Shown: positions 45,531-58,761, numbered from the stretch's first letter. The stretch is DNA of 64,000 nucleotides from Telmatactis stephensoni (GCA_029948255.1 JALIZF010001462.1:186001-250000), one strand, 5' to 3'. Notes: generated from the sequence alone by a model not told the origin. Numbers and translations: made by a program.

Positions 45531-46139
45531 TATGTTCTCCATACATGGCGCGCGTTTTGAAACATTTCGCCCACACTAAAGTTTGGAAAAATTTTCATCG
45601 TCGTTCAAACCAAAAAACAAATCGTTTGAAATAGATAAAATTTTCGTCCATTTTAGGAAAATGAAAAGGTATTAGTCGGATGTGAAGCAGGCTAGCGCGT
45701 CCGGTTCATATAAATGATGTTCGCGGTTTTTAATGTAGGTATAACTATGAATATCTATCTCCTAGCTCGATAATGAATTCACGGAGGAAATGCAGTAATC
45801 CCTACGAAAATGGACACGTTCTTTTCGTATGCAACCTCTGCAAGCCAAGCCAACAGTAAACTATCTTCTCCTCACTTGCATAACTCACCTGTTTAAGGAA
45901 AGGGCCAAAACAGAGTAAATTGAGTGACTGTGGGATTAGTCAAATTCGCAGTCCTACTGTGGGATATGCTGGGTATCTTGGGATGTTTTGCCTGAATTTC
46001 CCTAACATCACTCTTTTTTTCTTTTTTTTCCTTTCTATTTTGTATTTTAGCTGACGGATATTCTTTAAAGGGAGGGGCCGCTGTGTAGGCTAAGCTTTTT
46101 TACACACTAAAAAAAAGGTAAAGGACCTTGTTTAACGTC

Positions 46140-46306
46140 GGTGCGCTCATTTTACCATCAGTGCTCCGTTTTAAGGGTATTTAAAGCTACTTAAAGCTAC
46201 ACGGAAAGGAAAGAAGTCGAAACAAGGATGTGAGGTCTGACTGGGTATCGAACTCGGGACCTCTCCCACAGAAGGCCGCGCACTAACCAACTGTGCCATC
46301 CTTGCT
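46140..46306 (-). mobile_element. tRNA-derived SINE
   Basis: On the minus strand the head (46,306 down to about 46,232) contains a perfect Pol III A box (TGGCACAGTTGG) and a B box (AGTTCGATACC) spaced as in a tRNA. An unrelated tail follows, including AAAGCTACTTAAAGCTAC... read on the plus strand as TTTAAAGCTACTTAAAGCTA. The cloverleaf is not complete, so it is not a functional tRNA. The tail recurs at 50,374-50,445. Confidence 0.75.
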
Positions 46307-46658
46307 CCTGAAAACTTATATTTATCATGGCCAAGAAGTGAATAGTTAAGACACTACAATTATACATCTTCATAAAATATAAACAAAAGCTTTAATATTC
46401 TCTATCTCGTAGAAGATTCTCATGATTCTTTCACAGATATTCTTTGTAAGAACAATTCAAATAAACGTGACTTTTTGTACAAAGCAATATTCAAATGAAC
46501 AACTATAAAAAGTAGAAATATCGTAATTATTTGCATCCATTTTGCTAAATATTCTGTTCAATATAATTCTAAAACGAACCGTCAATTTTTAAAAAAATAC
46601 TTTCCGTCGATTTTTTGTAAATATTTCTATATCTATTTGTGGTGAAATTACTTCAGCT

Positions 46659-49600
46659 TCAAGTCTGTATATCTTTGTTATTTTTATCGAGAACCTGTTC
46701 TATTTCTTTTTGGTCTCCAAGTTCAAAAATATCCGACGACTTCGTCGTCAAATCATCTTCAGTTTTGTCGGATTTTTCCGATGTGTCATCGCTGAGTTTC
46801 TCGGAATCCCGATCGTTGTCGGGGGTTTCGTCTTTTGAGCGCGACTCTTCCGTTTCAGACTTTCTATTCTTATCTGTCGGCATGTCACAAACTAGAGGAC
46901 TACTTGATGCGAGCGAGGCTCCAGAAGTCGATGGATTCCTTCTAACTTCAAGGTCGGACATTGATCTTTGCCGAAGAACAGGACGATCGATGGGTCGAGT
47001 AGTTCTCGGCATGGATCCGTGCCTTCGGACAGATGCTCCAGACTTCCCAGCCCCTTGCCCGACCTGGATGCGTTCTTCTAATTGTAGAGTCCTTAGTCTT
47101 ACATTTCCAACGCAAGGAGTTACCTCGTTGTCTGGACTGTCTTTGGTTGGAGACTCGGGTTCCTGCGCATGCTCGGCTTGCACTTCGGTTTCCTCTGAAC
47201 TTTCTTGATTTGAGGTTATTGGCGTCACTTCCGGCTCAGTCGGGAGATCTTCGGCAAGGGACGAAGAAACATCGATTTGTTTTTGTGCGTTACTCTCAAT
47301 GTCTAATTTGTTTTGTTTCATTTCAATTTCTTTTCTTTTGTCTTCTAAATCAGCGAGTGCTTTGGTTGTTCGTTGTTTGTGGTTTTCACGTAAGTTTGCT
47401 TCACGAATAACTTCCTCAAGAAGTTGTAGCCGCAGTTTTACTTTGACAACACTAGAGGTATCTACAGAATCTTGTGCGGCGTCTTCTTGATTTTGGGGTT
47501 CCTCTTCTCGCTCAGAATCACCAAGTTCTATTTGCTTATCCTCTGAAGGTACCACCATCATCGGAGTTGGTCGGTATCTTATTGACAGATTTTACAGCAG
47601 TTACTGTTTCTTCGTCTGGACGCTTGACTTCAAATATCAACGTATTTCTCTTGACAGTCCCAGCAGACGATTCCCCACTTGATTCTAACTCCTTAATCTT
47701 TGAATCTTCTTCACACATTTTTCTTTCAACGTCCGGTTCCTCATCCTTGCTCTCTGACTCCTCGGCGGATTCACCATCCAAGGGAAAAGGTATAACGCCT
47801 TCATAGACAAGAGTATGGCGCTTGACTAGTCCTTTTCCTGAAGGACTGTCACTCTCACTATTTGGCTTAACCGTCTCTTCGTCCTTCTCTCCTTGAAGTG
47901 TGTTTTTACGTGATAGGACTTTGGCCTCTGGACTTCGTTCATTTACTGCTGCAGTCATTGTTACAGTAGAGTCATCATCCTTTGTAGAGATCTTTTTATC
48001 CACGTTTTCCTGAGTGATTTTCCCTTTTCCAAGTAATATTTCTGTGTTTCTCTTCACAATTCCTGGTCTAGGGATTTCGCTTTCATCATCATCTTGCTCT
48101 CGTAGTAAATCTGTATTCTCTGATTCTGGCTCAATATCCATGAACATACTTTCCTCAAGAGAAAACCCACCGTAGTCCTTGAAACCCTCGTTAGCTCGAT
48201 GTTGTTCACGTTCTCTTTGCAAATCCTCGTTTACCCTTCGGAGTAATACATCTACATCAAAGCCATCGTTTTCATTTGGGTCAGTTGCTTGGCTTGTAGA
48301 AGGTTCTCGTTCGGCTAGTTTAAGTTCTATTCGATAAACCTTCGGCGAAAGAGTGTCAGTAACATTCTCAGAATCCACCTTTTTGCTTGTGACGTCTTCA
48401 GTGGTATCTACCGTAAGTTTTTGATATTTACATTCGATTGCTTGAGTATGCTTCTTTACAGTTCCTGGTAGAGGGTCTTCACCTTGGGAACTCTCCTCTG
48501 GCACATTTTCTTCACAAACACTTTCAGATTTTTGGATATCAATTGGAGTAGAATTAATTGCTTCGTCAATATCATCTACACTCTTCCTTTTTGTGCTAGT
48601 TCTCCTGCTAGATTTTTCTTTCATCATGTCCTCATTAACTTTTTGTACTTCTTTTTCAAACAGTTCTCTAGGTTTTTGGGTTTCCTCTTTTGCACGGTCA
48701 CCCTCAGTAACAAGATTCTTTGCTTCCTTATCAAATTCTTGATCTTTCTTGGTAATGTCGATATCTTGTTCAGTATCGACATCTTTTCCATCTCCCTCGA
48801 ATTTGCCTTGGAATTTTTGTGCATGCATTTTAACCAAACCAACAGGCGGCTCATCCTCAGCTGCAGGACGCGGCAATTCCTCCAAATTCGATGATTCCGA
48901 CTCTACAGCGATTTCTTTCACTGGAGCATCTTCATTTTTCTCCAAAACTTCTAAAGCTTCTTCCCATTCCCAGGGAAGGTTTACTCTACCTTCTTCAAAG
49001 TTTCTAGACTGTCGTTTGACGGTCCCACTCTTGACCACACCCTGAGCATCACGGTGGACAACACTATGGGTCTGATCTGGAACACTCCCGGCGTCCATTT
49101 TCTCTGTTTCTTGTGCATCTGATCCTTTTTCAATCTCTGAAGTCGTACTTGACGCTACTTGTTGAGACGTGACGCTACTTGTGGGGTCGCTGAGAGTGCT
49201 TTGTAGTTTTATCTTAATAACTGTATCGTCCGCATTTTCTTGGTTCAATTCCCCAACAGGAGAAGTAGGGTGACTAGCACTTTTTCTCTCCAGTGTCCCA
49301 AGAGAACCCGATTGGCTGCCCATAGTATGAACTCTAAAGTCCTCCTTGAGTTTTTGTACTTTACCACTGAGAAACTCATGCAGAGAAGTGCATCGATGAA
49401 GTTCTTCTCTAGAGTCTGTGTCCGTACTATCCTCTTCAGGTGATGTAATACTTTCACCAATAGGCAATAGGGGAACAGACCGAGCACGATGTAATGACGG
49501 CACTTTGTTTACTTTACTTTTGGGCTGCTCAAGCACCCCAACCGTGTCGTCTACTTCATCAATACCATGTTCGGGACTAGTTGGTCGGGAGTTACTCGGA

Positions 49601-49933
49601 CTGCCTTCGGCACTTTCCGATAACGATTTTTCCCAAGTCCGTAAAACTTCCTCAGAAGATAAATAAAATTCTAGGGCAGGTTGGCTAGTATCGAGTTCTT
49701 GAAAAGGATCATCTTCTTCATTTTCCCCAACAATAAGCAAACCTCGTTCTAAAGTACTAGCGTGAGCTTCTTCGACTACAGGCTCTGTGTAGAGCTTCTC
49801 TCCAATTGTCACAGTTTTGGACTTTTTTTCCCGACGATTACGCCGTCGTTTTCCTTTTCTACCATTCAAGTCGTCTGCGGAATTTGTTCGTCGTCGACCA
49901 GAGCCAGTGAATAATGCATTATATCTCTGTTTA
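46659..49933 (-). other. SSH: Slingshot terminal exon: long acidic tail with G-x-V-K-x-x-T repeats
   Basis: The exon begins SKQRYNALF, just after the phosphatase domain, then a basic stretch (GRKGKRRRNRREKK) and about 1,000 disordered Glu/Ser-rich residues. A motif recurs: SGTVKRQS, VGLVKMHA, PGTVKKHT, PGIVKRNT, KGLVKRHT, AGTVKRNT and, after the frame change, VGNVRLRT. The first frame stops at 47,536; the next runs 47,561 to the stop at 46,659 and is equally coding-like. Either one extra base lies near 47,545-47,555, or a 64-bp intron (47,541-47,604) is removed. Confidence 0.8.
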
Positions 49934-52900
49934 CTAAAAAAAACAGAAGAATCAAGAAATTAGGATTTAGAATGAAACCTTTCTAGGTTACTTCCAGGTA
50001 CAATGACTTGGGATTAGCGTGGTAACTTCCAGGCATAATGACTTGGGATTGGGGGGGAGGGGGGACACGGACAAGAGGAATCCTGACTCTGACAAACTTA
50101 GCAACATACCTCGAATTCAGAATCCCTTCATAAGTAATTAGCTGCTTCCAAAAACCAGGGTTTGGGTTGATGACGGATCGCTTAGCTTTGACGTGCTTCA
50201 TTGTTTCATTTAATGAAGTGCCATACTCCTTCATTCCATAGGCAATCACCTTGAAGAAAAACACAACATTTAATTAATACACAGATGGTTACACCGTTCC
50301 CATTTCTTTGCAATTACCACAAGCTGAAGGAAAAGCACTGATTTAGCGTCAGTAGTTGCCCCCTCTATATATCAGTGTTCCGTTTTAGGGTATCCATATA
50401 TGATAAAGCTACTTAAAGCTACACAGAATAGAAAGAAGTTAAATCAAGTGGGAAGTGAATGGGAATCGTCACTTCGTGAGCCACTTTTAGGAACGCGATG
50501 TGAGGCAACACTGATATAAGAGTTGAACACATAACTTTAGCTTGGAATGGTCCCAATAATAAATCCATAACAATGAAAGTATCGTCTTGAGAACTCACCG
50601 TTGACGCTGATCTACTCATACCCATTTTACAATGTACTAAGACTTTGACCCCCTTTTCTCTGAAAGAAGACAATGTGGCATCATTAGTTACATATTTGGT
50701 CTTGTGCTAAAAGAGCAGGTTTCTACTTACTTTGCTTCATTCATGAACTTGTGTGTTTTATTCCAGTGAGGTAATAACTCTGAATCTTCCTCATCATAAA
50801 CTCTAAGAATAGAAGTCATTATATAAATAACCACACATTGCATTCTCTCTCTGTCTCTCTGTCTCTCTCTCTCTCTCTCAAAACTCCTAACAGCTGTCAT
50901 GCAGGCAAGGAATCTCAGGACTAATTTTGGCTGTCATCACTAAAATTTACTGTTCTATACAACCACCATCATATACGAACCTGATATTTAAATATTCAAA
51001 AGTCCCATAAAAGAAATTGTCTATTTCTCTCGATATATTTAATATATAACCAATCCTGGAACAAAGAAATGAAGATATACATAAAAATAATGTACACATA
51101 AGATGAAAGATTATCGAAATAATTGCATTTCCAATTACTGGAATATTCCCAGGCAGGAAAGACAAGATTCTTGTAGACTCTCATGTCTTTCCTGCCTGAG
51201 AATGTTCCAGTAATCAGAAATGCAATTATTTGGATAATCTTTCATCTTATTTTACTTAAAGTTATCTGCCGGCATCAGTTACATGTACACATAATATCCA
51301 AATAATAGATCAATGAGTGTAAACATAAGCTATTAACAGTTTGATTTACCCATTTTCCCTAAGTTCTTCTAGATTTGATGCATTCCATTCTGACCCCTAT
51401 AAAACCAAGGTTGGTATAAAATATTTGCTCCACTTTGTTGGAGTAACCATGCAAATTGCAGGCAGTGCACATGCAAATTGCAGGCAGTGCACATGTACCT
51501 CCCCCCCTTTATCAACATGAATTTGAAGATGCTAGAAGATGTTGTATTTTCCCAGCCACTGAAATGGAGGAAGGGAGGAATAGGGGGAATTGGGTTTCAA
51601 GCGAGATTGTAAAACTAAGCCATCAACTTGTCATCCAAATGTCCCTGCACTATAACTAAACATCCTTTGCTTCTGTAAAGTAACAAAATCAATATTTCTT
51701 ACCAAATAAACATGATCATAGATTTGTGATGCAGAATCCATTTGTCCCAATATAGTCAACATTTCTTCATCAATATATTGCTTGTATTCTTTTAATTCCA
51801 TTTGCATTTCATCTTCAAGATTTTGGCGAATCTGTTGAGATAGAATGGAGATTTCAACATTCATCCTACATTTTGTAGGTGTTGTAATACATGCCAAATG
51901 CAAGGAAAACACTTGGATACACCTTACATGTATAAATGCTACTAACTGCTTTTTTGCACTATTCATCTCTTAGTATGTTTATGCAGTTGTATCTAGATAA
52001 CCTGATAATATTTTTTGTTTGGAGAAAAGATTATCTTACCATTCTACTGGTGACTTCCTCTAAGTCTACTTTTAGCATTACCTATTAAAAGACAACAAAC
52101 AATTAGGAGGATTTAATATGTAATTACAGCAATGATTCTACAACAATGACTGACAAATCACTCAAATAAATAACAAGTTGGTATTTGCCAAGGAGAAAAA
52201 TAAACTATGCAGATATCAAATCCACTTAGTTTTAAGACACCATTCAGATAATAGCAAAAGCTACACCTGAACAGGAATATTTATCAAGAAAGACCTGTAC
52301 AATGAGCCCATCTCCATTTGGATGTTCTGGTACTGAGCTACAGTGGAGCTATAGGGAGCTGGAGAGAGGTACTCTAGCAGTGCCTGAAGCAACTGACATT
52401 AATTATTTTGTGCTGGGGTGACTGAAAATGAAGTACAGTACTGTATCATGGTGCCGGAGGGGCTCCCTAGGTACCCTGTACATTTGAGAAGGAGCACAGC
52501 CTTGAGAGGTCATTAATAATTTTATAAACACCTGAAACCAACTGCTGAGTTAAATTGGGAATCCTGATTAGGAAGCTAAATATTGGAGTATTCCCAGGAA
52601 AGCATAATTAGGATACTTAATTAGACTCTGTGTACACCCCAATAATAACCTTTGGCAGCTCATGAATTTGATGCACTGTGTCGTCGTACATTTGAGCTAT
52701 TTTTAGAATTTGATTCAAATGCTGTTAACATGTGCTGAAAGCAAATGCATGGCAAATATTTGGAATGTTTCAGCTCACACAAGTGGTTAGAAGTCTAAAA
52801 AAGGCAAAATGCAAGCAACATATCACATCACACTCAAGACATGTGTCAAAGTCAAGCTTTCCATTTTAGAAAGTATACTCACTTCTTTTAACTTGTGTCG

Positions 52901-55900
52901 TATTAGTTTCATCATCAATTCTTGTTCTGGACTAAAAAAACAATCAAAATATATTGTTGCTAAAGGTAGAATGAAAGGAAAATTTGTATGATACAAAAAA
53001 TAACTTACGTTGTACCATCAGGAAGTTGAATAAGCTTTGAACTTACATCTTCCATCTCATACCTTATCAAATACAATGAAAAGGTTTGTTTAATAACACA
53101 GCATCTGTCTCCCTATCAACAATATTGTTTAATTTATAAAAGTTTTGAAATACAATGCACGCTTTAATTGGCTGTTTGTATTAGCTAGTTAGATCAGAGA
53201 CATGTTTCTGCATGTTTTACAAAGACAGCATTAAAACAGAATAGCTGCTGCTAGTATTGATAAACATGCTTGGAGCTTCTTGTTAAATTCTGAATACACA
53301 CACACCATTATGTTTGCTGTACATCAACATACGGACCAACACCATCTGACATTGATTATACATGTATATACTAGTGCTCAAACATATGTATAATACATGA
53401 AAATTATTTGAGAAGGCATACCATTCATTTATACACTGCTGGTCAGATGATATATGACTGGAATAAAAATTGGACCACTGATGTGAGAGACCATTAGGGA
53501 AATGGTTGTTTTTTCTTGCATTTTCTGAGCATCGATGAATCCATTGAACTGCAGTCCTTCGAATGACAAAACATTAAATTAATTATAACCTTTACTCAAG
53601 GGCGGAAAGATTATGTTCAAGGCTAGACATATTTTTTCAAAATAAAAAAAACAAAAAAAAAAACACTTCAACCCACTTACCACATTGTTTGAACAGAAAC
53701 AGGTTTCAAAATATGTCTTCTATAATTTGTTGAAAGTTTAAAACCTCTGAAAACAAAAAAATCAACAATCTTAAAACCAAAAATCAAAAAACTAACCCTC
53801 ATTTGCAGCTGCTCAACACCCCCTCATCAATTCAAGGCTACCACACATCCACTCTAATGGACTGGTGAGTAAAAGCAATGGCTTAGGCTCCTGCTTTAAC
53901 TCTAATTATGTGACCATAAAAATCCGTAGAATTTTCCTTAGGTAGCAATCTCAATTGACAAGAAGCACCACACTGTGGCAAATCCAGCTGGCGACCACCT
54001 CTTGATCTTTCACAGCCAGTAAATTTTACCCACTGCTACACTGGGAGACCAGCGTTCAGCTGAAGTAACTACTGACGCTTTACCTTTGCAATGTACAACA
54101 ATCAGTACCCATATTATTATTAGTGACAACCAAGAGTTAACATACCAACTTACCCATCACCATCTAGTTCAATTTTTGTATCTCTCCATAATGGTAGCAC
54201 TAAACCAATTGTACAAGTTGCTCTAAAACATCCAAATACATAACATACATTCTGTTACATGAGCTATAATTATAATTGCTGTAGACACATATAGTTCACA
54301 AGTGAATTAACTGTACTTATTTTCTGATGATGACTTTGGTCAAAAACATTGAAGAAATTTTCTCTTCAAGTTTTAGCCTTTAAGTGTGTCACATACACAT
54401 AATACTTAATCTTTAAGGGTTACAATTCTTTTTTTTTTTGTCTACATTGCTCTAATAAAAAGCCAAGGCTTGAAATATCAGTAATATGAAAGTATCATTT
54501 TATATGGCATTACAGATTTAACTCATTCCATAGATTTGCATCTTTTGCATCTGATGTAGCAGAAACTACTGTAGTCTACTTGGTAGTTTCCATTTGTATT
54601 TTCTGGGTTAGTTTCAAACCATTTCCAGCAATTAATACCTTTTATTAACCCAGTCAATACCCATAGCAATACTTTCTTCAATGTCATCGTCATTGAATGC
54701 TGATACCACGGTTAGATAACGAACCCTGTCTTTAGAGGCACCTTCAAGTTTTACAACCTGCAGATAATGCATAATAATTCAGAAGGTCTTTATCATTGTA
54801 TTTACAAACTTTCCAAATTATTATGCTGACAAAGGCCAAGTTCCTGAAGACATGGCATCAGCTATTGCTGTAGTGAAATACAAGGAAAATTTGGCATCTA
54901 CATAAATTTGAAACTGCTAGTTCCATTCGACAGCATGCAAGAACCAGCATGGCTATAAGTTAACTGGTTTTTGAATTTATAAGAATATGGCAAATGAAAA
55001 AAAATTAGACTTAGGCATTTAGCATGCAAGAGCCAGTGGAATATACAACATATGGCTTTAACTGCATTTTGAATTGAGAATGGCACATCAAGAAGGTAGG
55101 ATCTGGAATAGGCACAAAATAATGTCATTTCAAATAGAGATCAATACTCACCAGTCGTAAGATATCATCGTCTCGTAAAAGATTAACCATCGACTGAAGA
55201 TGCATTTGCATTTCCCCTTTAAAATCAATATGAAGAGATATTCAGAAAATTGACTACAGTCAATATTGTTGTTGACTTTAAAAGCTCATAGTTTTGAGGT
55301 ACTAAATAGAGCAAGCAAATCAAATGCTCTCAATTTTGGATGAAACTGAAATTGTTTCTGTTGGTCTCACTGCTGCATGCATAATCAAAATGAAGTAATA
55401 GACCCAGGGGTCATGAAACATCTGGTAATAACTTATTAAGGACTTATACCTCCATGCTTGGATGCTTTCCTTGCAAAATCTCCATCAGGTAATGCAAATG
55501 CTGAACCTTTAGATGTGAAGAAGCCTTCAAAACTTGACCTAGATGAATCAAAGAAAACAATAAAATTAATGATATATGATTATAAATGCATGTACAGCTT
55601 ATTACACTCTCATTATGCTTCTTGTAAAATCTATCTCATCACTGTAGGTCATTGGAAACAGGGTACACCAGCTATTTCATCCTGTGCCTTTCTTTTAGAC
55701 ATATTTAGTAAGAGCAGGTTATGTATGAATGGCAAAATTTCCATTCTAGTAATGGTAAACTTGCAATGAATTCAATGTAAAATCAAGCACAATAACTACA
55801 GTACCTTTGTCTTTTACAGGTATCAATTAGATTTAGTATTCTACATGCAATTTAGTCTCCTTATTTCATTATAGTAACAGTGTTTTCATTACAAGAATTT

Positions 55901-58761
55901 TTTAGTCAATTTTGAAGTAAGTGGGAGTTGCCAATATCTATTGAGTTCCTGAAGGGACTAAACCCTCATGGATTCATTTGACAGTAATTCCATCATCCAC
56001 CAAAAGTAGCCAGTATTTGAAACACCATTAGCTGGTAAAAATACCAGACAGTTAGTATAAATTCTGAAGGACACTATTGAGTTACTAAGAAATTAAAGAA
56101 GCAGCTGGTTAATCCCAGAAAGCTACTACCGTAATTTTATTTTTTATGAGCACAGAGTAATTGATTTTTTCTTTGATAGTACATAATACCATTTCAAATA
56201 TGTACAGACTGAAGTATCTTATCACAGCATTCACTGTAAACATATATTAATTACTTGAAATCTTAGAGTAAAAACACAGACAAAACATGAATTATTCCCA
56301 ACGTAAACAAATTAATGACCAATTTATTGCATTTCATTTTCTTTTAGAAAAATTAAACATTCATTGAAGACATTATGATTTTTCAGTCTTGCTATATATT
56401 GTTTACAAATTGCTTTCAATATCTTAACTTAGCTGATTAACTTGATATAATCTGTTATGTTTATGCATGCATAAAGGACATTGTATTCAACTTCTGATAA
56501 CAGCTGCTTACACGTGCTGAACTTCATTTGACCTTCAAAAGCTTTCCACACCAATGAATTAGAGCAAATTAAAATAATTATATGCTATCAATGTTTGTAA
56601 TCCAATTTTTCATTGAGCAATGAAGATTAGTTTGATAGATTTACTTACACTAAATATATATCCCCTTCCAAGTATATATGCTAAACAAAAATGACTCTGG
56701 GGAAATGCATCCATAATTCTGAATTAAGACAGCTTTTATGTTTACATACTTTTCAAAACCAAGCATATGAAGATACAAACAATAAATGATTGGTAAAGAT
56801 GGAATGTCAGCTAGCAACACCTCTAGTTTCATGATATTACAACAAAACTGTTTACCAAAATCACCTATGCAAAGATTACAGACCAGGATGGTATGAATTC
56901 AGATATTGTACCACTGGTACATTGAAATACAAGCGAGTGAGAGGAGCCTCTTTGTGGAATAGCCTCCCCATGGAATAAAGAGCTATCGACACTTTAGGGG
57001 TGTTTACAAAAAATATGAAAGGCAAATTAGTCCTCTGGGCTCTAGCAAGGCAATCATATAAACCAGTCTATGTTACTTTTTAATATTTGATATATTTACT
57101 GATGATTTATCCTATGTTGAATTCTATCTAACATCTACATCTATCTATCTACTGTTATCTACACATGCAAGAGACATAAGCCCTCTTAAAGTTGTTTGTC
57201 TTATACTTAATCTCGTCTTGTTGAAAAAGAAGTCTGTAGTTAAATGATGTTATTTAGATTAATAAGGAATATTTCTAGTAGCTAAAAAGCGAATCTAATC
57301 ATACCTTGATATATAGAGAATATGCGTGCACCACTGTGTTAACATATTGTTCAAGAGACTTCAATAGCAGACAAACATGTACAACCACTGACATAATTAA
57401 GAATCTTGAGACAAAGTTATCAAACCAAGCATTCACTGTATTTTGTTATTGATTCACTTAAAATTTGAAGTGCATTCCAGGGTGATTTGAAGTGGTAGAA
57501 AAAAATTTCAAGTAAAAACTACAGTGTAAATATAACCTTGAACTTTCTTGAGAGTATAATCTACATGTGGTTCCATGAGCTGCAAATTGTGATCATATTG
57601 TGATTGATGATCAAATTTGTAAGCATGAGTTTGTGCAGATTATAACAGCTTTTATGTAAAGATTAACTGTGTTGTAATGAAAGGTTATAAAACCCTTGGG
57701 ATTTGAAAACAAATATCACTATTATTCTGACTTAATTTTGTTCAAATCCTGGTATTATATGATATATCTATTTATGGAATGAACCATATAAATATGTACG
57801 GAAGTTCATCTAACCTAAAAATTTAAATAATATGCGTACTAAAATTAGAATAATTTAGGGTGAAATATTTAATTTAGAAATTAAATAAAATTCATATTTA
57901 CGATATTGCCAGGAAAATATAATTACAGGCTAGTCTAGAAATTTTTCTTGCATGCTTTATATATCTAAAAATCTTATAATAATTATATCAGCTTGCTTGT
58001 AACGGAAGGATCATAACATTTGATATTGTCGAGGGCAGTGCACTTGCCGATCAAAATACTCAACTTGAAGCCAGCAAATACAATAAATAGGTAAGACAAA
58101 TATCAATAGAAAAAAAGTAGAAAAAAAAACTGCTTGCAAATCAAGATTATATTCCTTTTTTTCTTTCTCTGAACCTTTAACAATATATTACAAAACTCTT
58201 TCATCTACCACAAAAAGCCTCAAAAGACAAATAAAATATTTGGGGATCGGATACAAGAATTAAAGTCATATTTTGGGTTTCAACTTACGATACGGAAATA
58301 ATTAGTTGGATCAAATTCAGAACAGATCTCATAAAATCGATCAAAGCGATAGCAAAGGAAATTCTGTGAGTCAAAGTCAAAAGCAAGGAATTTATTATTT
58401 ACAAAAGACCGAAGTACAAAATTGACTTAAGGAGAAGGTCAGTCTTCCACCGGATGACAAAATTTATCTCTTTTAATTTTCATATCACGGTCAGAGTAGA
58501 GAATCAGTTGATCTTTCTAGAATTAAAGTTGAAAGACGTTGTGGTTTCAGATAAGAAAAGAGTGCAATTGAATATGATAAAATCTGTGAACAGCTCGTCA
58601 AACTTCACGTAGATGCAAGCTTATTACATCCGATCCTGCACGTAACGCCTTGCTGCTGGGACTTGAATAAATGTGTATTACATTGGCTTTATCTCATCGA
58701 GTTATTCATTAACTTACGTTCTAGACCTAGGAGATCCTTCTGGTACATCTTCTTCAAGCTC
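46659..58761 (-). CDS. SSH: Slingshot protein phosphatase (cofilin phosphatase)
   Basis: Exons 5' to 3': 58718-58761, 55450-55538, 55152-55216, 54639-54757, 54154-54222, 53681-53746, 53422-53556, 53009-53062, 52883-52931, 52040-52081, 51703-51831, 51350-51396, 50981-51055, 50731-50802, 50599-50659, 50110-50249, 46659-49933. Lengths and phases agree along the chain. Domains: SSH N-terminal region (FEGFFTSKGSAFALPDGD, LDGDGGFKLSTNYRRH, KPVSVQTMW), DEK-C-like (LKEYKQYIDEEMLTILGQMD), dual-specificity phosphatase with the P-loop HCKMGMSRSAST and upstream YDEEDSELLPHW. Slingshot dephosphorylates and activates cofilin and so promotes actin turnover. The start codon was not settled; a Met exon at 61,440-61,543 is a candidate. 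The last exon changes frame near 47,540-47,604. Confidence 0.92.
50374..50445 (-). mobile_element. SINE tail fragment without the tRNA head
   Basis: CAGTGTTCCGTTTTAGGGTA and AAAGCTACTTAAAGCTACAC match the tail of the SINE at 46,161-46,230 in the same orientation. The tRNA-like head is missing or replaced by unrelated sequence. It lies in a Slingshot intron. Confidence 0.65.
51098..51248. mobile_element. Foldback element with about 65-bp arms in a Slingshot intron
   Basis: Left arm AAGATGAAAGATTATCGAAA pairs with the right arm end GGATAATCTTTCATCTTATT; inner ends are GGCAGGAAAGACA and TGTCTTTCCTGCC around a 21-bp loop. Confidence 0.8.
52367..52520. repeat. Dispersed repeat family (TACTCTAGCAG), copy 2
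   Basis: Contains TACTCTAGCAGTGCCTGAAG, GGTGACTGAAAATGAAGTAC, GGGGCTCCCTAGGTACC and GAGCACAGCCTTGAG. It lies in a Slingshot intron. Confidence 0.6.
55539..58288. other. Long AT-rich Slingshot intron
   Basis: No coding segment is supported in this 2.7-kb stretch; open frames are short. No clear repeat structure was seen. Confidence 0.5.
58289..58363 (-). other. Candidate 75-bp cassette exon of Slingshot
   Basis: A strong acceptor (TTTGACTCACAG) and donor (GTAAGTTG) flank 75 bases. In phase 2, which both neighbouring Slingshot exons demand, it is open and would add 25 residues (FAIALIDFMRSVLNLIQLII core), hydrophobic and helix-like. In phase 0 it is also open (FLCYRFDRFYEICSEFD). It may be alternatively spliced or belong to another gene. 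Confidence 0.35.

Larger units (their letters stand above)
44940..46658. other. Intergenic region between citron kinase and Slingshot
   Basis: It holds the presumed citron kinase promoter (right of 44,939), a degenerate inverted-repeat element (45,408-45,530), the tRNA-derived SINE (46,140-46,306) and the Slingshot 3' UTR. No further gene is supported. Confidence 0.6.

Noticed and set aside
46232..46306. A functional tRNA gene
   Set aside because: A and B boxes are good, but the acceptor and anticodon stems do not form a full cloverleaf, and the tail is shared with another copy, so a SINE is more likely.
46639..47410. Serine-rich plus-strand ORFs opposite the Slingshot tail
   Set aside because: The minus-strand frame has the repeated motif and follows the phosphatase; the plus-strand frames are its antisense shadow.
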